Origin: Aureobasidium sp. EXF-3400
Lineage: Eukaryota > Ascomycota > Dothideomycetes > Dothideales > Saccotheciaceae
DNA: 64,000 nt
NCBI GenBank assembly: GCA_024195585.1
Contig: SWBL01000209.1
Span: 27,005-91,004 of the forward strand
Reading direction: 5' to 3'
The notes below the pieces were generated by a model. It was not told where the DNA came from, ran no database searches, and saw nothing but the letters and a program-made list of their open reading frames with translations. Shown one piece after another: positions 1 to 11,920 of this stretch (its first letter is position 1; each line of letters begins with the position of its first letter). The position numbers were made by a program, and so were the translations under genes.

Positions 1-1376
1 CTTGAAGCAATGTTGTCTTGCTCATCTTCGTTGTCACTAGACGAATCGATACTTGCTGATATCGTTGGCTTACCCAGCACTGGTAGGGTGGTGCGACGGA
101 TGAAGTCAGACATTGTACTCTCTTTGGCTGGCAGATTCTCATCAAGGTCGTCTTCATCAGAGGAGGATGACGATGCGTCTTCAGTAATAGCCGGTTCTTC
201 AATGAGAGCCGGCTCTTGCACAGGGGAAGATGGAGCAACAGGAGCTGGAACGGTCACGGGGGGTTCAGCAGTCTTCGCCTTGCGTGCTCTCCTTCGCGAC
301 TTCTTGGTGCCGTCAATCGGCGCAGCATTATCGGTCTCTCCAATAATTGGAGGGTCCAGAGCAGATGGTTGAATGGGTTGTTCGGTTTCTACGGGCTTCG
401 ACTTTCCCTTCTCAGACCTGTGCTTACTCCTCCTAACTTTCTTAGACTTGGGATTGGCTGGCACAACGCTTTCCAATACAGCAGGCTCGGAGTTCTCTAC
501 GGTGGCAGGTTCGGAGCTTTTCAGCTGCATGTCCTGGTCCACGGAGGCTTGTTCCTTGCTAGCGCTCGAGGAAGCAACGGGAACGACCTTCTCAGTCTCG
601 GATGCCCCCTTGACGGCGGGTTTCGAAACGGCAGGTACCTCACCTGCTGCAACCTTTTCAAGCAACGTCTTCTGCTTCTCCCGACGCCTTTGTCTCTTGC
701 TCGAACCCCCGACAGGTGCCTCAGGTTCAGTCTTTGGCTTCTTGGACACCTTGGGGGCATCATCCTCTCTCTTTCTCTTCTTCTCTTGCTTGCCCTTGTT
801 CTCCTTCTTCTCTTTCTGTGATTTGGGAGCTGACGCGACTGGAGCCTTCTGAGCTGCGGGGAGAGTGGGCTTGACAGCCCTCTGGGCTGGCTTGTCCTTC
901 AGATTCAATTCCTTGACTTCAATCTTCTCCTCGCGATAGGGCTTCGAGGTAAGAGGAGTAGACGGGAGAGCGGGAGTAGTGGTCGAAGTTGGAGGAGCCG
1001 AAGCGGTGACAGTTGGGCGTTTCTTGACCTCTGCGCTGACGGTCTTGAGACTCAATCCCTTGGCCTCCAGACCCAGAGCCTCGAAGTAAAGCTTGATAGT
1101 CTCATTTTCCAGAGTCGAAGGGTTCTCAGAGGGTTTCTCGCCCGTTCCAGCTACCTTGTCGAAGAAAGCAGTCTTCTGAGGCGGCTCGAGATCGGTGAGA
1201 AGATCTAGATATTCCTCCTGTTCCATGCATTGCAGAATGGTCTTGGTTTCCGGATGGCTCTCGCCAGGAGTGACTTTCAAAGCGTGCAGATATCTACTCT
1301 GGGCGGCGTGATTGTCGTGAATGATGCGGATCACTTTGGCCGCGGCGGCGACAGGATCCTCTGGTCGCGATGCCAT
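1..1376 (-). CDS. Lysine/serine-rich low-complexity protein, C-terminus cut by window edge
   Basis: From an ATG at 1376 the minus strand stays open for 458 codons to the window edge, so the C-terminus is missing. The first ~120 residues are ordinary and look helical, with a stretch EEYLDLLTDLEPPQKTAFF near residue 55. The rest is low-complexity, with alternating lysine/arginine runs (KKSRRRARK-like, KQEKKRKRED), proline/valine/alanine linkers and acidic serine patches (SSSSSDEDD). That composition is typical of disordered nuclear or nucleolar proteins such as the SRP40/NOPP140 class, but I see no diagnostic domain and give no name. No intron is needed to keep the frame open. The + strand frames over the same stretch are shadows. 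Confidence 0.65.
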   Translation of the reverse strand, partial: MASRPEDPVAAAAKVIRIIHDNHAAQSRYLHALKVTPGESHPETKTILQCMEQEEYLDLLTDLEPPQKTAFFDKVAGTGEKPSENPSTLENETIKLYFEALGLEAKGLSLKTVSAEVKKRPTVTASAPPTSTTTPALPSTPLTSKPYREEKIEVKELNLKDKPAQRAVKPTLPAAQKAPVASAPKSQKEKKENKGKQEKKRKREDDAPKVSKKPKTEPEAPVGGSSKRQRRREKQKTLLEKVAAGEVPAVSKPAVKGASETEKVVPVASSSASKEQASVDQDMQLKSSEPATVENSEPAVLESVVPANPKSKKVRRSKHRSEKGKSKPVETEQPIQPSALDPPIIGETDNAAPIDGTKKSRRRARKAKTAEPPVTVPAPVAPSSPVQEPALIEEPAITEDASSSSSDEDDLDENLPAKESTMSDFIRRTTLPVLGKPTISASIDSSSDNEDEQDNIAS

Positions 1377-1984
1377 GTCGAAATCTGATGTGCTGACTAT
1401 CGAATGCTGGAAAGAAGATGCAACTCAAATCATATTGCGCAATTCACCCAAACAATTGGTGGTTGGTGAAGTTGATCAAAAAATCTACGGACGAAATAAA
1501 TTTAATCGAAGATCTCGCGTTTCGCGCCGCCTCGGCTTTAGCTGCCTCTCTCCGACCATAAGTTTGTCACGTATCCAGCTGTAGAAATGCACAATACTTA
1601 AGAGATAGATTGTTGTCCGTGGAGAGAACCCTCTTCTGTAGATCTACACATGGGAAACATAATGACATTAAATGTCTTCCGTCTAAGGTTTTGGTGAAAA
1701 ATCGCAAACTTCATCACATGGAGAAAAGTGCTTGTCTTGTTGCATAGTGGTCGATATGTGCGCCAGAAGCACTCGTGAACTTTTGATGGTAGAATAATGC
1801 AGCTTTTCTCTCTAACAGTAAACTAAAACGCCCATGTTGCTAAATAAAAAAACTTGTATGGAGCATGCATTCAGTGCCTTACGCCTTGTGCAAATGCTTC
1901 CTGTACTCTCTCTATCCATTATCCACAAAGAAATCCGTAGCCTTGAAAATCGGACTTGGCCTTAGCTCGGTCGTCGGTCATCGT
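1377..1984. other. Intergenic, promoter side of the lysine-rich gene
   Basis: About 600 bp between the start of the lysine-rich gene and the 3' end of eIF3j, both on the minus strand. It must hold the promoter of the former and the terminator of the latter. I see no ORF with coding character and no RNA gene. Confidence 0.6.
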
Positions 1985-2969
1985 TTACATGAAATCATCA
2001 CTGTCAGAAGTTAGCATTCTGCGGTCATAAATCTGCACAGCATCAGATCAACTTACTCGTCGAGACCGTCATCGTAGGCAGTTGTGTCAGTCTCAAGGTT
2101 TCTGGCACCTGCAAGAGTGGTCTTTGTCTTTTGAGCCTTGGACTTCTTGCCTCCCTTTGCTGCTTCCTTCTCTTCCCTCATCTTCTCGTTGGAGAGGGTG
2201 GTCAAGCCACTAGCAATCTTCTTGATCTGGTCGCTGGGGAGTTCCTTGACAATGTCCTTGGCAAACTCCTGCATGAAGATGGTGTACTGAGCCTTCTTGA
2301 CGTTGGCCACCAGCAGAGGTCCGAGGATGTCACGGAGCTGTGTGAACTGATCCTTGGTGGTAGGGTTGAACAAAGGCATGGCCGAGAGATCGATGGCGTT
2401 ACCGGGCTGCTCAGCGTCGGCGACAGTGATGGCCTTGGGGTTGCTGCGGGTGGCAGGGACACCGATACCGTCGAAGAGATCCTCAGCGTGCTTAAGGTCG
2501 GATTCCTTCTGCTCTCTGCGCAGTCTGGCCCTGCGCTCGGACTCGTCCTCATCGTCGCTCTCAAAGTCAAGACCTTCGAGTCTCTTGCGCATGTTCTCCT
2601 GCCTTCTCTCCTCTATTCTCTGAGACTTGGACTTGTGGTTCTTCTTTGCCTCCTCTTCAGCCTTGGCCTTTGCATCTGCGGCCTTCTTTGCCTTTTCTCT
2701 CTCGACTTCCGAGTCTTCGGCGGCATCCCAGGAATCAAGGACCTGTGCGGGGTGTTAATGAGGGTTGGGCAGCAAGAAGTTCTGATGTCGCACTCACATC
2801 GCCGTCCTCCTCCTCGTCGTCAAACTTGCCGCGACGGGCGACGATTTGGGGAGAGCTGGGGGAAGAGCCGCTGGACTCCTCGTCGTCTGGATGGTGGGTT
2901 AGTATTGTTGTGGGAGTTGATCGGCGGGCGCTCGTGGTGGGGGTATGACATACCCCAATTTCCTGCCAT
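1985..2969 (-). CDS. HCR1: Translation initiation factor eIF3 subunit J (HCR1 homologue)
   Basis: eIF3j is a loosely bound eIF3 subunit that sits in the 40S decoding centre and helps start-site recognition, recycling and, in yeast, 18S rRNA processing. Four exons on the minus strand give 268 residues: 2954-2969, 2798-2886, 2057-2742 and 1985-2000. The start MAGNWDDEESS is the family's N-terminus. An acidic region and a lysine-rich stretch follow, then the conserved core (LFNPTTKDQFTQLRDIL, residues ~150-166). The first intron carries a perfect TACTAAC. The last exon is only 16 nt: reading on at 2056 meets a TAA that is really the GTAAGT donor, and splicing the 56-nt intron restores the family's acidic tail ending DDDDFM. 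The gene is divergent from clathrin heavy chain. Confidence 0.95.
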
Positions 2970-3470
2970 GATTACGGTTTGTTAAAAGTGGTGAATATGC
3001 GACGGTGTGATAGACGTTAAACAGAGGGCGGAGCGGTGTCCTTGTTGCGAGCAGAGGGGTGAGTAGATTGGTGGGATGACGGGTTTGGAGGGGCGCCCAA
3101 TTATTGTTCACGCGGGAAAAAAAGATGATTGTTCGCTCATTCCGCCAAGACTCCGGGGGCATCGATCGTGCTACGTCGACAATGCCCGGCCACGGCCCAG
3201 CTTGGCTTGGATGCGCCAAAGCCCCGGCCAGCAAGCAGCCCAGCAATCAACACGACCACCTACCTAATACCACGCCCGAACTTCACGCTTCACTCTCTTG
3301 CCACAACTGCTTTTCTTGCTTGACGTCTTGACGACTTTCCTTGCATCATCAGTGAACGCTCTCCTTCACCACCCCCTACTCACCGGGCCGCCATTGCCCC
3401 AAGGCTCCACGTTCCACCGCAAGCTCCTGATCCCGCTCCCGGATGAGGTAGCCGCCTACACATCACCACC
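2970..3470. promoter_or_regulatory. Shared divergent promoter, eIF3j / clathrin heavy chain
   Basis: The two start codons face away from each other across 501 bp with no ORF of coding character between them, so both promoters and 5' UTRs must lie here. The clathrin side is pyrimidine-rich and C-rich before the ATG (CATCACCACC). I see no clear TATA box. Confidence 0.6.
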
Positions 3471-6400
3471 ATGGCCGCTCTACCTATCAAGTTCACTGAG
3501 CTGATTCAGGTATTTCTAATGCTCCTCTTCAATTGGCCTTCACTGACAACTCTCGACAGCTCACAGCGCTAAACATCGACGTTCGTCCACTCTCACCAGC
3601 AATACTCGAGAAACATCGCTGACCTCCTCTAGCCCAAGTCATTTGGTTTCAACTCCTGTGTAAGACACTCACTCCAAGAGCCACTTGACAATCGCTGACG
3701 CGTATTGCAGACATTAGAATCAGATCACTATGTCTGTATCTGCGACACTGCCTCGGGTGAGGTTGTTATTGTCAACCTCAAGAACAACAACAGTGTCGTC
3801 CGTCGCCCCATCAAGGCCGACAATGCAATCATGCACTGGTCCAAAGACATCATCGCCCTGCGCGCCCAGCAGCGCACCCTCCAAATCTTCGACCTGGGCG
3901 CAAAGGCCAAGCTCAAGTCGACCACCATGAACGAGGACGTCGTCTTCTGGAAGTGGTACAGCGACAAGAGCTTGGGTTTGGTCACAGAGACTAGCGTCTA
4001 CCACTGGGACATCTTCGACCCCTCTCAAGCCGCCCCTGTAAAAATGTTCGACCGTAACTCCAACCTTGGCTCCCAGATCATCAACTACAGAGTCAGCCAT
4101 GACGAGAAGTGGATGGTTGTTGTCTCAATCTCGTCAGCACAGGGTCGCGTCGTCGGAAACATGCAGCTCTACTCTCGCGACCGTGGTATCTCCCAGGCAA
4201 TCGAGGGTCACGCCGCTGCTTTCGGTACCATTCGCTTGGAGGGCGCACCCGCAGACACAAAGGTCTTCACCTTCTGCAATCGCACTGCTACAGGCGGCAA
4301 GCTTCACGTTGTCGAGATCGACCACCAGCAAGGCAACCCCGTCTTCGCTAAGAGAGCCGTCGATGTCTACTTCCCGCAAGAAGCCGCCAACGACTTCCCT
4401 GTCTCGATGCAGGTTTCGGAGAAGTACAAGGTCATTTATTTGGTGACCAAGTACGGTTTCATCCACCTGTACGACTTGGAGACTGGCACCGTCATTTTCA
4501 TGAACCGCATCTCGAGCGAGACTGTCTTCACCACATGCCCCGATAGCGAGTCTTCTGGTATTGTCGGAATCAACCGCAAGGGTCAAGTCCTGTCCGTCAG
4601 CCTTGACGAGAACACCGTCATCCCTTACCTGTTGCAGAGCCCCGAGAATGCTGAGCTTGCCTACAAGTTGGCTTCGCGCGGTGGCCTCCCTGGTGCTGAC
4701 TCGCTCTACCAGCAGCGTTTCGAACACCTCTTGTCCTCCGGCCAATACGCCGACGCCGCAAAGACCGCCGCTAACTCTCCCAATGGCTTCCTCCGCACAC
4801 CTCAGACCATCGAGCGCTTCAAGGCCCTGCAGGCTCAGCCCGGACAACTCTCCGTCATTCTCCAATACTTCGGTATGCTGCTCGACAAGGGTAAGCTCAA
4901 CCAGCACGAAACCATGGAGCTGGCCAGACCTGTCTTGCAGCAAAACCGCAAGCACCTTCTTGAGAAGTGGATGAGCGAGGGCAAGCTTGGTTGCTCCGAG
5001 CAGTTGGGTGATATCGTTCGTCTGCACGACTTGAACTTGGCTATGCAGATCTACAAGGAGGCCGGAAACCCTCAAAAAGTTATTGCCGCAATGGCTGAGT
5101 CGGGCAACTTCGACCAAATTCTCTCATACTCCAAGGAGACTGGCTACACACCCGATTTCAATGGTCTTCTCCAGCACATCGTCAGAGTCAACCCCGAGAA
5201 GGGTGCCGAGTTCGCTACTGCTTTAGCCAAGGAGGACGCCAACCTCATTGACACTTCTCGCGTTCTTGACGTCTTCATGGCCCAGGGCATGATCCAGCAG
5301 GCTACCGCATTTGGTCTTGATGTCCTTTCGGCTAACAGAGAAGAGGATGGTCCCCTGCAGACTCGCTTGATCGAGATGAACTTGATGAACGCTCCTCAAG
5401 TTGCTGATGCTATCCTTGGTAACGAGATGTTCACCCACTACGATCGTCCCCGCATTGCCACTCTTTGCGAGCAGGCTGGCCTGTACACGAGAGCTCTGGA
5501 ACACTACGAGGATCCTGCTGCTATCAAGCGTGTCATTGTTCAGTCTGACAAGATCCCCGAAGAGTTCTTGGTCAACTTCTTTGGCAAGCTCACTCTCGAG
5601 CTGTCTATGGAGTGCATGGACGAGATGCTGAAGGTCAACATCCGCCAAAATCTGGCCGCTGTCATCAACATCTCTAAGAAGTACTCCGACTTGTTTGGAC
5701 CTCACCGCATCATCGCTCTGCTTGAGAAGTACAGAACTGCCGAGGGTCTCTACTACTACCTTGGTGGTATCGTCAACTTGAGCGAGGATGAGGAGGTCAC
5801 CTTCAAGTACATTGAAGCTGCTACCACCATGGGACAAATTCAAGAAGTCGAACGCGTCTGCAGAGAGTCTAACCACTACAACGCAACCAAGGTCAGAGAC
5901 TTCCTCAAGGAGGCCAAGCTCACCGAGCAACTTCCTCTGATCATCGTTTGCGACCGTTTCAATTTCGTCCACGACCTTGTTCTGTACCTCTACAAGAACC
6001 AGCACTTCAAGTCTATCGAAGTTTACGTTCAGCGTGTCAATCCTGGCAGAACCCCTGGAGTTGTCGGTGGTCTGCTCGATGTTGACTGTGACGAGAACAT
6101 CATCAAGAACCTCTTGAGCTCTGTCGATTCAACTGTCGTTCCTATCGATGAGCTCGTCTCCGAAGTTGAGTCCAGAAACCGCCTGAAGCTCTTGCTGCCT
6201 TTCTTGGAGGCAACTCTCCAGGCTGGCAACCAGCAGCAGGCTGTTTACAACGCTCTTGCCAAGATCTACATCGACAGCAACAACGACCCCGAGAAGTTCC
6301 TCAAGGAGAACGACATGTACGATGCCTTGACTGTCGGTAAATACTGCGAGAAGCGTGACCCCAACCTCGCATACATTGCCTACCGCAAGGGCCAAAACGA

Positions 6401-8657
6401 TCTCGAGCTTATTGAGATCACCAACGACAATGCCATGTTCAGAGCTCAGGCCCGTTACTTGCTTGAGCGTGAGGACCTTGAGATCTGGAACTACGTTCTT
6501 AGCTCCAACAACATTCATCGCCGTTCCCTCGTTGACCAGATTATCGCTACCGCCGTCCCTGAGTCGCAGGATCCCGAGCGCGTCTCGATCGCTGTTAAGG
6601 CCTTCATCGACGCCGACATGCCTACTGAGCTGATCGAGCTGCTCGAGAAGATCATCTTGGAGCCCTCCGCTTTCAGCGACAACGCTAACCTCCAAAACTT
6701 GCTTATGCTCACTGCTTGTAAGTCCGACCGTGGTCGCGTTGGCAACTACATCCAGACCCTTTCCGAGTACAGCCCCGAAGACATTGCCACCCAATGTATC
6801 GAGGTCGGCATGTACGAGGAGGCATTCGAGATCTACAAGAAGCACAACAACCACGCTGCTGCCACTGAAGTTCTCGTTGACCACATCGTCTCGATCGACC
6901 GTGCCGCCGAATGGGCCGACCAGGTCGACACCCCTGAGGTCTGGAGCAAGGTCGCCAAGGCTCAGCTTGATGGTCTCCGCATCAGCGACTCCGTCGAGTC
7001 TTACGTTCGTGCTCAAGACCCTTCCAACTTCAACGAGGTCATTGAGATCGCCACTCATGCTGGCAAGGACGAGGACCTTATCAAGTACCTGCGCATGGCA
7101 CGTAAGACCCAACGTGAGACTCCTATCGACACGGCTCTTGCCTTCTGCTTCGCCCGTACCAACCAACTTAACGAGTTGGAGGACTTCCTCCGCACATCCG
7201 ACGTTGCCGATATTGAGGCTTCAGGTGACAAGGCCTATGAGGAGGGCTTCCACGAGGCTGCCAAGATCTTCTTCACCAGCATCTCCAACTGGGCTAAGCT
7301 CGCCACTACTCTTGTCCACCTTGAGGATTACCAAGCTGCTGTCGAGTGTGCCCGCAAGGCCAACAGCGTCAAGGTCTGGAAGCAGGTCAATGAGGCCTGT
7401 GTTGCCAAGAAGGAGTTCCGTCTTGCCCAGATTTGTGGTCTCAACCTGATCGTCCACGCCGAAGAGCTCCAAGACCTCGTCAAGCAGTACGAGTACAACG
7501 GCTACTTCGATGAGCTCATTTCGCTCTTGGAGGCTGGTCTTGGTCTTGAGCGCGCTCACATGGGCATGTTCACCGAGTTGGGTATTGCCCTCTCCAAGTA
7601 CCACCCTGAGCGTGTCATGGAGCACCTGCGTATCTTCTGGGGCCGTATCAATATTCCCAAGATGATTCGCGCTTGCGAGGAGGCTCACCTGTGGCCTGAA
7701 CTTGTCTTCCTATACGTACACTATGACGAGTATGACAACGCTGCTCTTGCTATGATGGAGCGTGCTGCCGATGCATGGGAGCACCACTCCTTCAAGGACA
7801 CCGTCGTCAAGGTTGCCAACTTGGAGATTTATTACAAGGCCCTCAACTTCTACCTGCAGGAGCAACCCTCTCTCCTTACCGATTTGCTCCAGGCTTTGAC
7901 TCCTCGCATTGACGTCAACCGCGTTGTGCGCATGTTCGAGAAGTCTGACAACATTCCTCTCATCAAGCCTTTCCTTCTCAATGTGCAAACCCAGAACAAG
8001 CGCGCTGTCAACGATGCCATCAACGACCTGCTTATTGAGGAAGAGGACTACAAGACTCTCCGCGATTCAGTCGAGAACTACGACAACTACGAGGCAGTTG
8101 CTCTTGCTCAGCGTCTCGAGAAGCACGACTTGGTCTTCTTCAGACAGATTGCTGCAAACATCTACCGCAAGACCAAGAGATGGGACAAATCAATCGCCCT
8201 CTCGAAGCAAGACAAGCTGTTCAAGGATGCCATCGAGACTGCCGCCATGTCAGGCAAGGGGGAGGTCGTCGAGGAGCTTCTTCGCTACTTTGTCGACATC
8301 GGCAGCCGCGAGTGCTTCGTTGGTATGCTCTACGCATGCTACGACCTCATCCCTCTTCACGTTGTTATGGAGCTCTCATGGCGTCACGGTCTGAACGACT
8401 TCACCATGCCCTTCATGATCAACTACATGTCACAACAGGCCATGGCAATTGATCAGCTCAAGAAGGATAACGAGGAGCGCAAGTCGAAGGAGGTGACACA
8501 GAAGACCGAGACAGACAACACACCTATTCTCGGAGGATCACGACTGATGCTGACTCAGGGCCCGGCTGCAAGCGCCCCGAGCCCGGCACCTTACTCCAAC
8601 GGCGTGATGGCACAGCCTACTGGATTCCAACCTACAGGATTCGGCGGGTTCAGATGA
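3471..8657 (+). CDS. CHC1: Clathrin heavy chain
   Basis: Forms the legs of the clathrin triskelion that coats vesicles budding from the trans-Golgi, endosomes and plasma membrane. Four exons (3471-3509, 3560-3580, 3633-3659, 3711-8657) give 1677 residues, the usual length. The first three encode the conserved start: MAALPIKFTELIQ, then LTALNID, then PKSFGFNSC, running into TLESDHYVC. The 21- and 27-nt exons would be lost by an ORF-only call. The N-terminal beta-propeller (residues ~1-330) is followed by the alpha-zigzag leg of CHCR repeats and the trimerisation region, and the end is a short Pro/Gln/Gly-rich tail with PTGFQPTGFGGFR. Codon use is strongly biased, as in abundant proteins, which explains the long antisense frames across it. 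Confidence 0.98.
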
Positions 8658-9544
8658 TCGATTCGAGGAGAAATAATATAGAAGCGGGGACGAAACAATG
8701 GATGGGGTGCATATATGCAGGGCAGCGGCGTGTCGATGTAGCCCCCAGCGCATTGTTGAGGATGAGGGGCGTGCTTGTGGGCATGTTGTGGGCTGACAGG
8801 GAGTGTTTTCTTGCAGACATGTCACATAAAAGGCAGTTATGGAGGGGCGTTTTTTACATGTACTCTTAGTTTGAAGCCGAATGAATTGCCTTGGATTGTT
8901 AATGATTGTCTCTAGAGCGGGTGATGTTCTAATGTGGTCAGCGTTGCGAGTATGAGGTCAATCGTCCGTGTGCTAAAGTTTGTCACTCCCCGCTCTCCTT
9001 CCCAGGAACATTCTTAAGGCATCTCTACTATCAAAATACATAATACTCTCTAAATACTAGACCGGTCCAGAGAAGGCCCCTGGAAATGTGATTCTCAGTG
9101 GATTCTCTCTGTTTATCCAAAACATTGTGCGTTTCTATAGCTGTATGTGACATAGTTCTGCGGCGGGGAGAATGGACTTCGGTGATGGGCGGGGGCACAG
9201 GCCATTGGGTGATCGCTTTCACATGCCAATGTCGGAGCGCACAAGCACGAGCACAAGCACAAGCTGAATCAATGCCAGCAGCATCATCGGCCCACAGTTC
9301 CACATTCGTTGATTGCTTCCCTCTCTCTTTCCCTCATACTTATATCGTCGTTCCTTCCTTTGCATCTCTCGACGAACCGTTGACTGCGAACTTCGTTTCT
9401 TTGCAGCTGTCTACCACGCCGTCTTGAATAATTTGTCGAACTTCTGAACAATATCTACAGAAAAACAGCACGTGCATCTGCAAGGATCCGTCCACCATCT
9501 CACTCAGCACACGAGACAACTACCCCTCTTGAGCTCCGTACAAG
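8658..9544. other. Intergenic between clathrin heavy chain and INSIG
   Basis: 887 bp with the clathrin 3' UTR and the INSIG promoter/5' UTR. A short reiterated GCACAAGCAC-type stretch lies near 9238-9264. I see no coding ORF or RNA gene. Confidence 0.6.
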
Positions 9545-10738
9545 ATGACCGATCAATCGCCTCCTCTGCTGCGACCTCGGCCTCGCCGTCCCTTTGAACT
9601 TACACCTATGTCGTCGACGGCTGGCAACTCCTCGGACGGCCATGACACTCCTGACCCCCAATCTCCCGCAGCCGACGAGTCAGGCCTTCCGCCATCTCGC
9701 ACACGCTCGTTCCTCAACTTGACTACTTCCACGCTGTTTGGCATTTACTCTCCAGCTGGCTATGCACCCGACCGCGACGAGACGCCTTGGGGCGCAGGTG
9801 CTCAAACACCCATTGATAGCAAAGGCATGAATATTGCCGATATCGATGGCAATGTTGACGATGCCTTGATGCTGAGAAGCAAGAAAAGAAGAGGCAGTAT
9901 GCTTGAGGCATCTACAAGACGTGTGCAACAACAAAAGAAACCTAAGAAAAAGACTTTCAAGAATTGGTTTTTGCCTGCGGTGGGCAAGAATGTGGTGCTG
10001 GGATTTGCGGGTATTGCGTATGGGCAGTTGATTGCGAGATTGCATGATCAGCGGTCTTTGGTGCCTGTGCAGGTTGAGGGCATGCCTGCGGATTCCTGGG
10101 CGTATATTGCGTATTGGTGTTTCAGTGGGGTTGCTCTGGGGCAGGCTTTGCCTTGGGTGGACTCGATTTGGATGAGTGATGGTAGTGGGGAGAGCGAGGC
10201 AGAGAGGGAGTATAGGACTTCTGGATCTTCGCGTCGTACTCAAGACACACATACTCGTAGTCAATCTTGGACGCCTGGGTGGAACGAGGTGGTCAGATTT
10301 ATTGGTGCTGCCGTGGGCATTGTTTTTGCTATCGTAAGTTTCTTGACTTCCCTCTCCTTTGAAAGCCATTGCTAATACCTTTCACAGCGTCGTCTTCCCT
10401 GGCAATCACCCCTTCAACTCAGCCTTACCCTCGCTCTCGCAAACCCAGCTATCTGGTACCTCCTCGACCGCACCGGCCCCTGCTTCATCCTCGCCACCAC
10501 AGTCGCTCTCACAGGCACTGGGCTCCTTCTCTCCATCAACCCTGACTTGATACCCTCCCCCCACACCGCAAACATCCACTCTTTCTCCAATGTCGCCAAT
10601 GCTACGGCAAATGCGATCAAGGGACAGGATCTCGTGCTTGGAACTTTTACGCTGGAGAGTGTGGGTGTGGCTACTTGGATTGCTAGTGTTTTGTTTGTTA
10701 GTGCTGTCGCTTTTGGAAATATTGGAAGGAGGCTGTAA
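9545..10738 (+). CDS. INSIG-domain ER membrane protein
   Basis: INSIG proteins sit in the ER membrane and tie sterol level to HMG-CoA reductase and, in some lineages, SREBP-SCAP. Two exons (9545-10333 and 10388-10738) give 379 residues. The intron (GTAAGT..TTTCACAG) falls inside the membrane domain. Residues ~1-140 are hydrophilic, Ser/Pro-rich and end in a basic stretch (RRVQQQKKPKKKTFK). Then come hydrophobic segments including KNVVLGFAGIAYGQLIARLHD, and after the intron the family-typical RRLPWQSPLQLSLTLALANP. A second variable loop is rich in Ser/Arg/Glu. The long N-terminal extension suggests phosphorylation control, which is inference. The end, FGNIGRRL, fits a family C-terminus. Confidence 0.85.
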
Positions 10739-11920
10739 GTGATTTTGCAGTGGTGGATACAACGGCAACAAGGATCTTGCGTAGCACATCTCGGCATCAT
10801 CTGTTCTTCCTCCAATTCAGATAGGCCCTCTTGCATGGTAGTGGAGTTTTAGTCATCGGTCTGCTTTTGACATATCACTTCTTTAGCCGTGGGAAACGAC
10901 GGATCCTTGATCAAGCAATTTCAACTTCAGTCACTTCCGAGCCTGACATTTCTCTTTCATGGTTTCATGCTCATCTCTTTGTCAAGTTGTGCCTGGAATC
11001 AGGTGCAAAATTACGATTCCGTGGACTTTGCATCTTGCAATCGTACGAGTATCGGGAAATTTGATCCAGATCGATATCAAGGGTACAACCCTGACTTGAG
11101 TTCAACAATATTATTTCCCTCAAAAAAAAAAAAACGGGTATCTGTACTCTGTACCCTAAAGTATGGATCTTATCGATGGTAGTGCACTACTTATCAGAAT
11201 ATACTCGCGAAGAAGGGGATTGCTTAATTGTGCTTAGTAGTAAGAATATCTTCTGTTGCAATCGGATCTGATATTTACAATAGAAGTGTAGTGTAACATT
11301 GAATCGTGATGGTTGAGTTTGATCAAGACGACAAGGGAGGATCATTTGGTTCTGGATGTAGGACTTTTTCCGTTGTTGAGTAGGGATATGTATGTTGTGG
11401 CAAAAGACCGTTCGTCATGATGTTGATGGTGAAGTACTATGAGAATCGCTGATGGCGTGAGATTGCTATATTCATTCGTCACATTACCCGCAGGGGGAGC
11501 GATACTTGGTGATTGCAAAGTGTTTCTGCGTATTTTGATGTGTGTTTTTTAGTCTAGAGCAAGCCAAAGTCTTGTATAACGATCGAGCTAGCTAGTGATA
11601 TGCTATCAGTGTCTTTTCCTGAGTAATGTTGGGGGATCTTGTTTGAGTATCGTAGCTATGCCGTTACTCCTTCTTTTCAAGAGACATTCTGCTCTACATG
11701 AAGTTTCTCATTCTGCAGCGTCGTACAAGCCCTTGATATGCGTATTGATGCATTTCATTCTTGAGGTGTGGTGTGTAATGATAGTCGATGTCCAAACAGA
11801 GAGAGAGAGACCGACAACAGTCGTTGTCCCATTCGCAAGGCCTTCAGATCCGACAGGCGATGATTGTGCCGATGTGAATGCTTGCTCCGCTGCTAATCGA
11901 AGGCTGCAAGCTCACTTCAA
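10739..11920. other. Intergenic, convergent 3' ends
   Basis: About 1.2 kb between the INSIG stop and the stop of the minus-strand F-box gene. It holds a run of 13 A near 11122-11134 and a short GA repeat near 11800. No ORF with coding character. Confidence 0.55.

Noticed and set aside
4134..7166. Antisense frames of 260-345 codons inside clathrin heavy chain
   Set aside because: Typical shadows of strong codon bias on the sense strand; no domains or splice structure.
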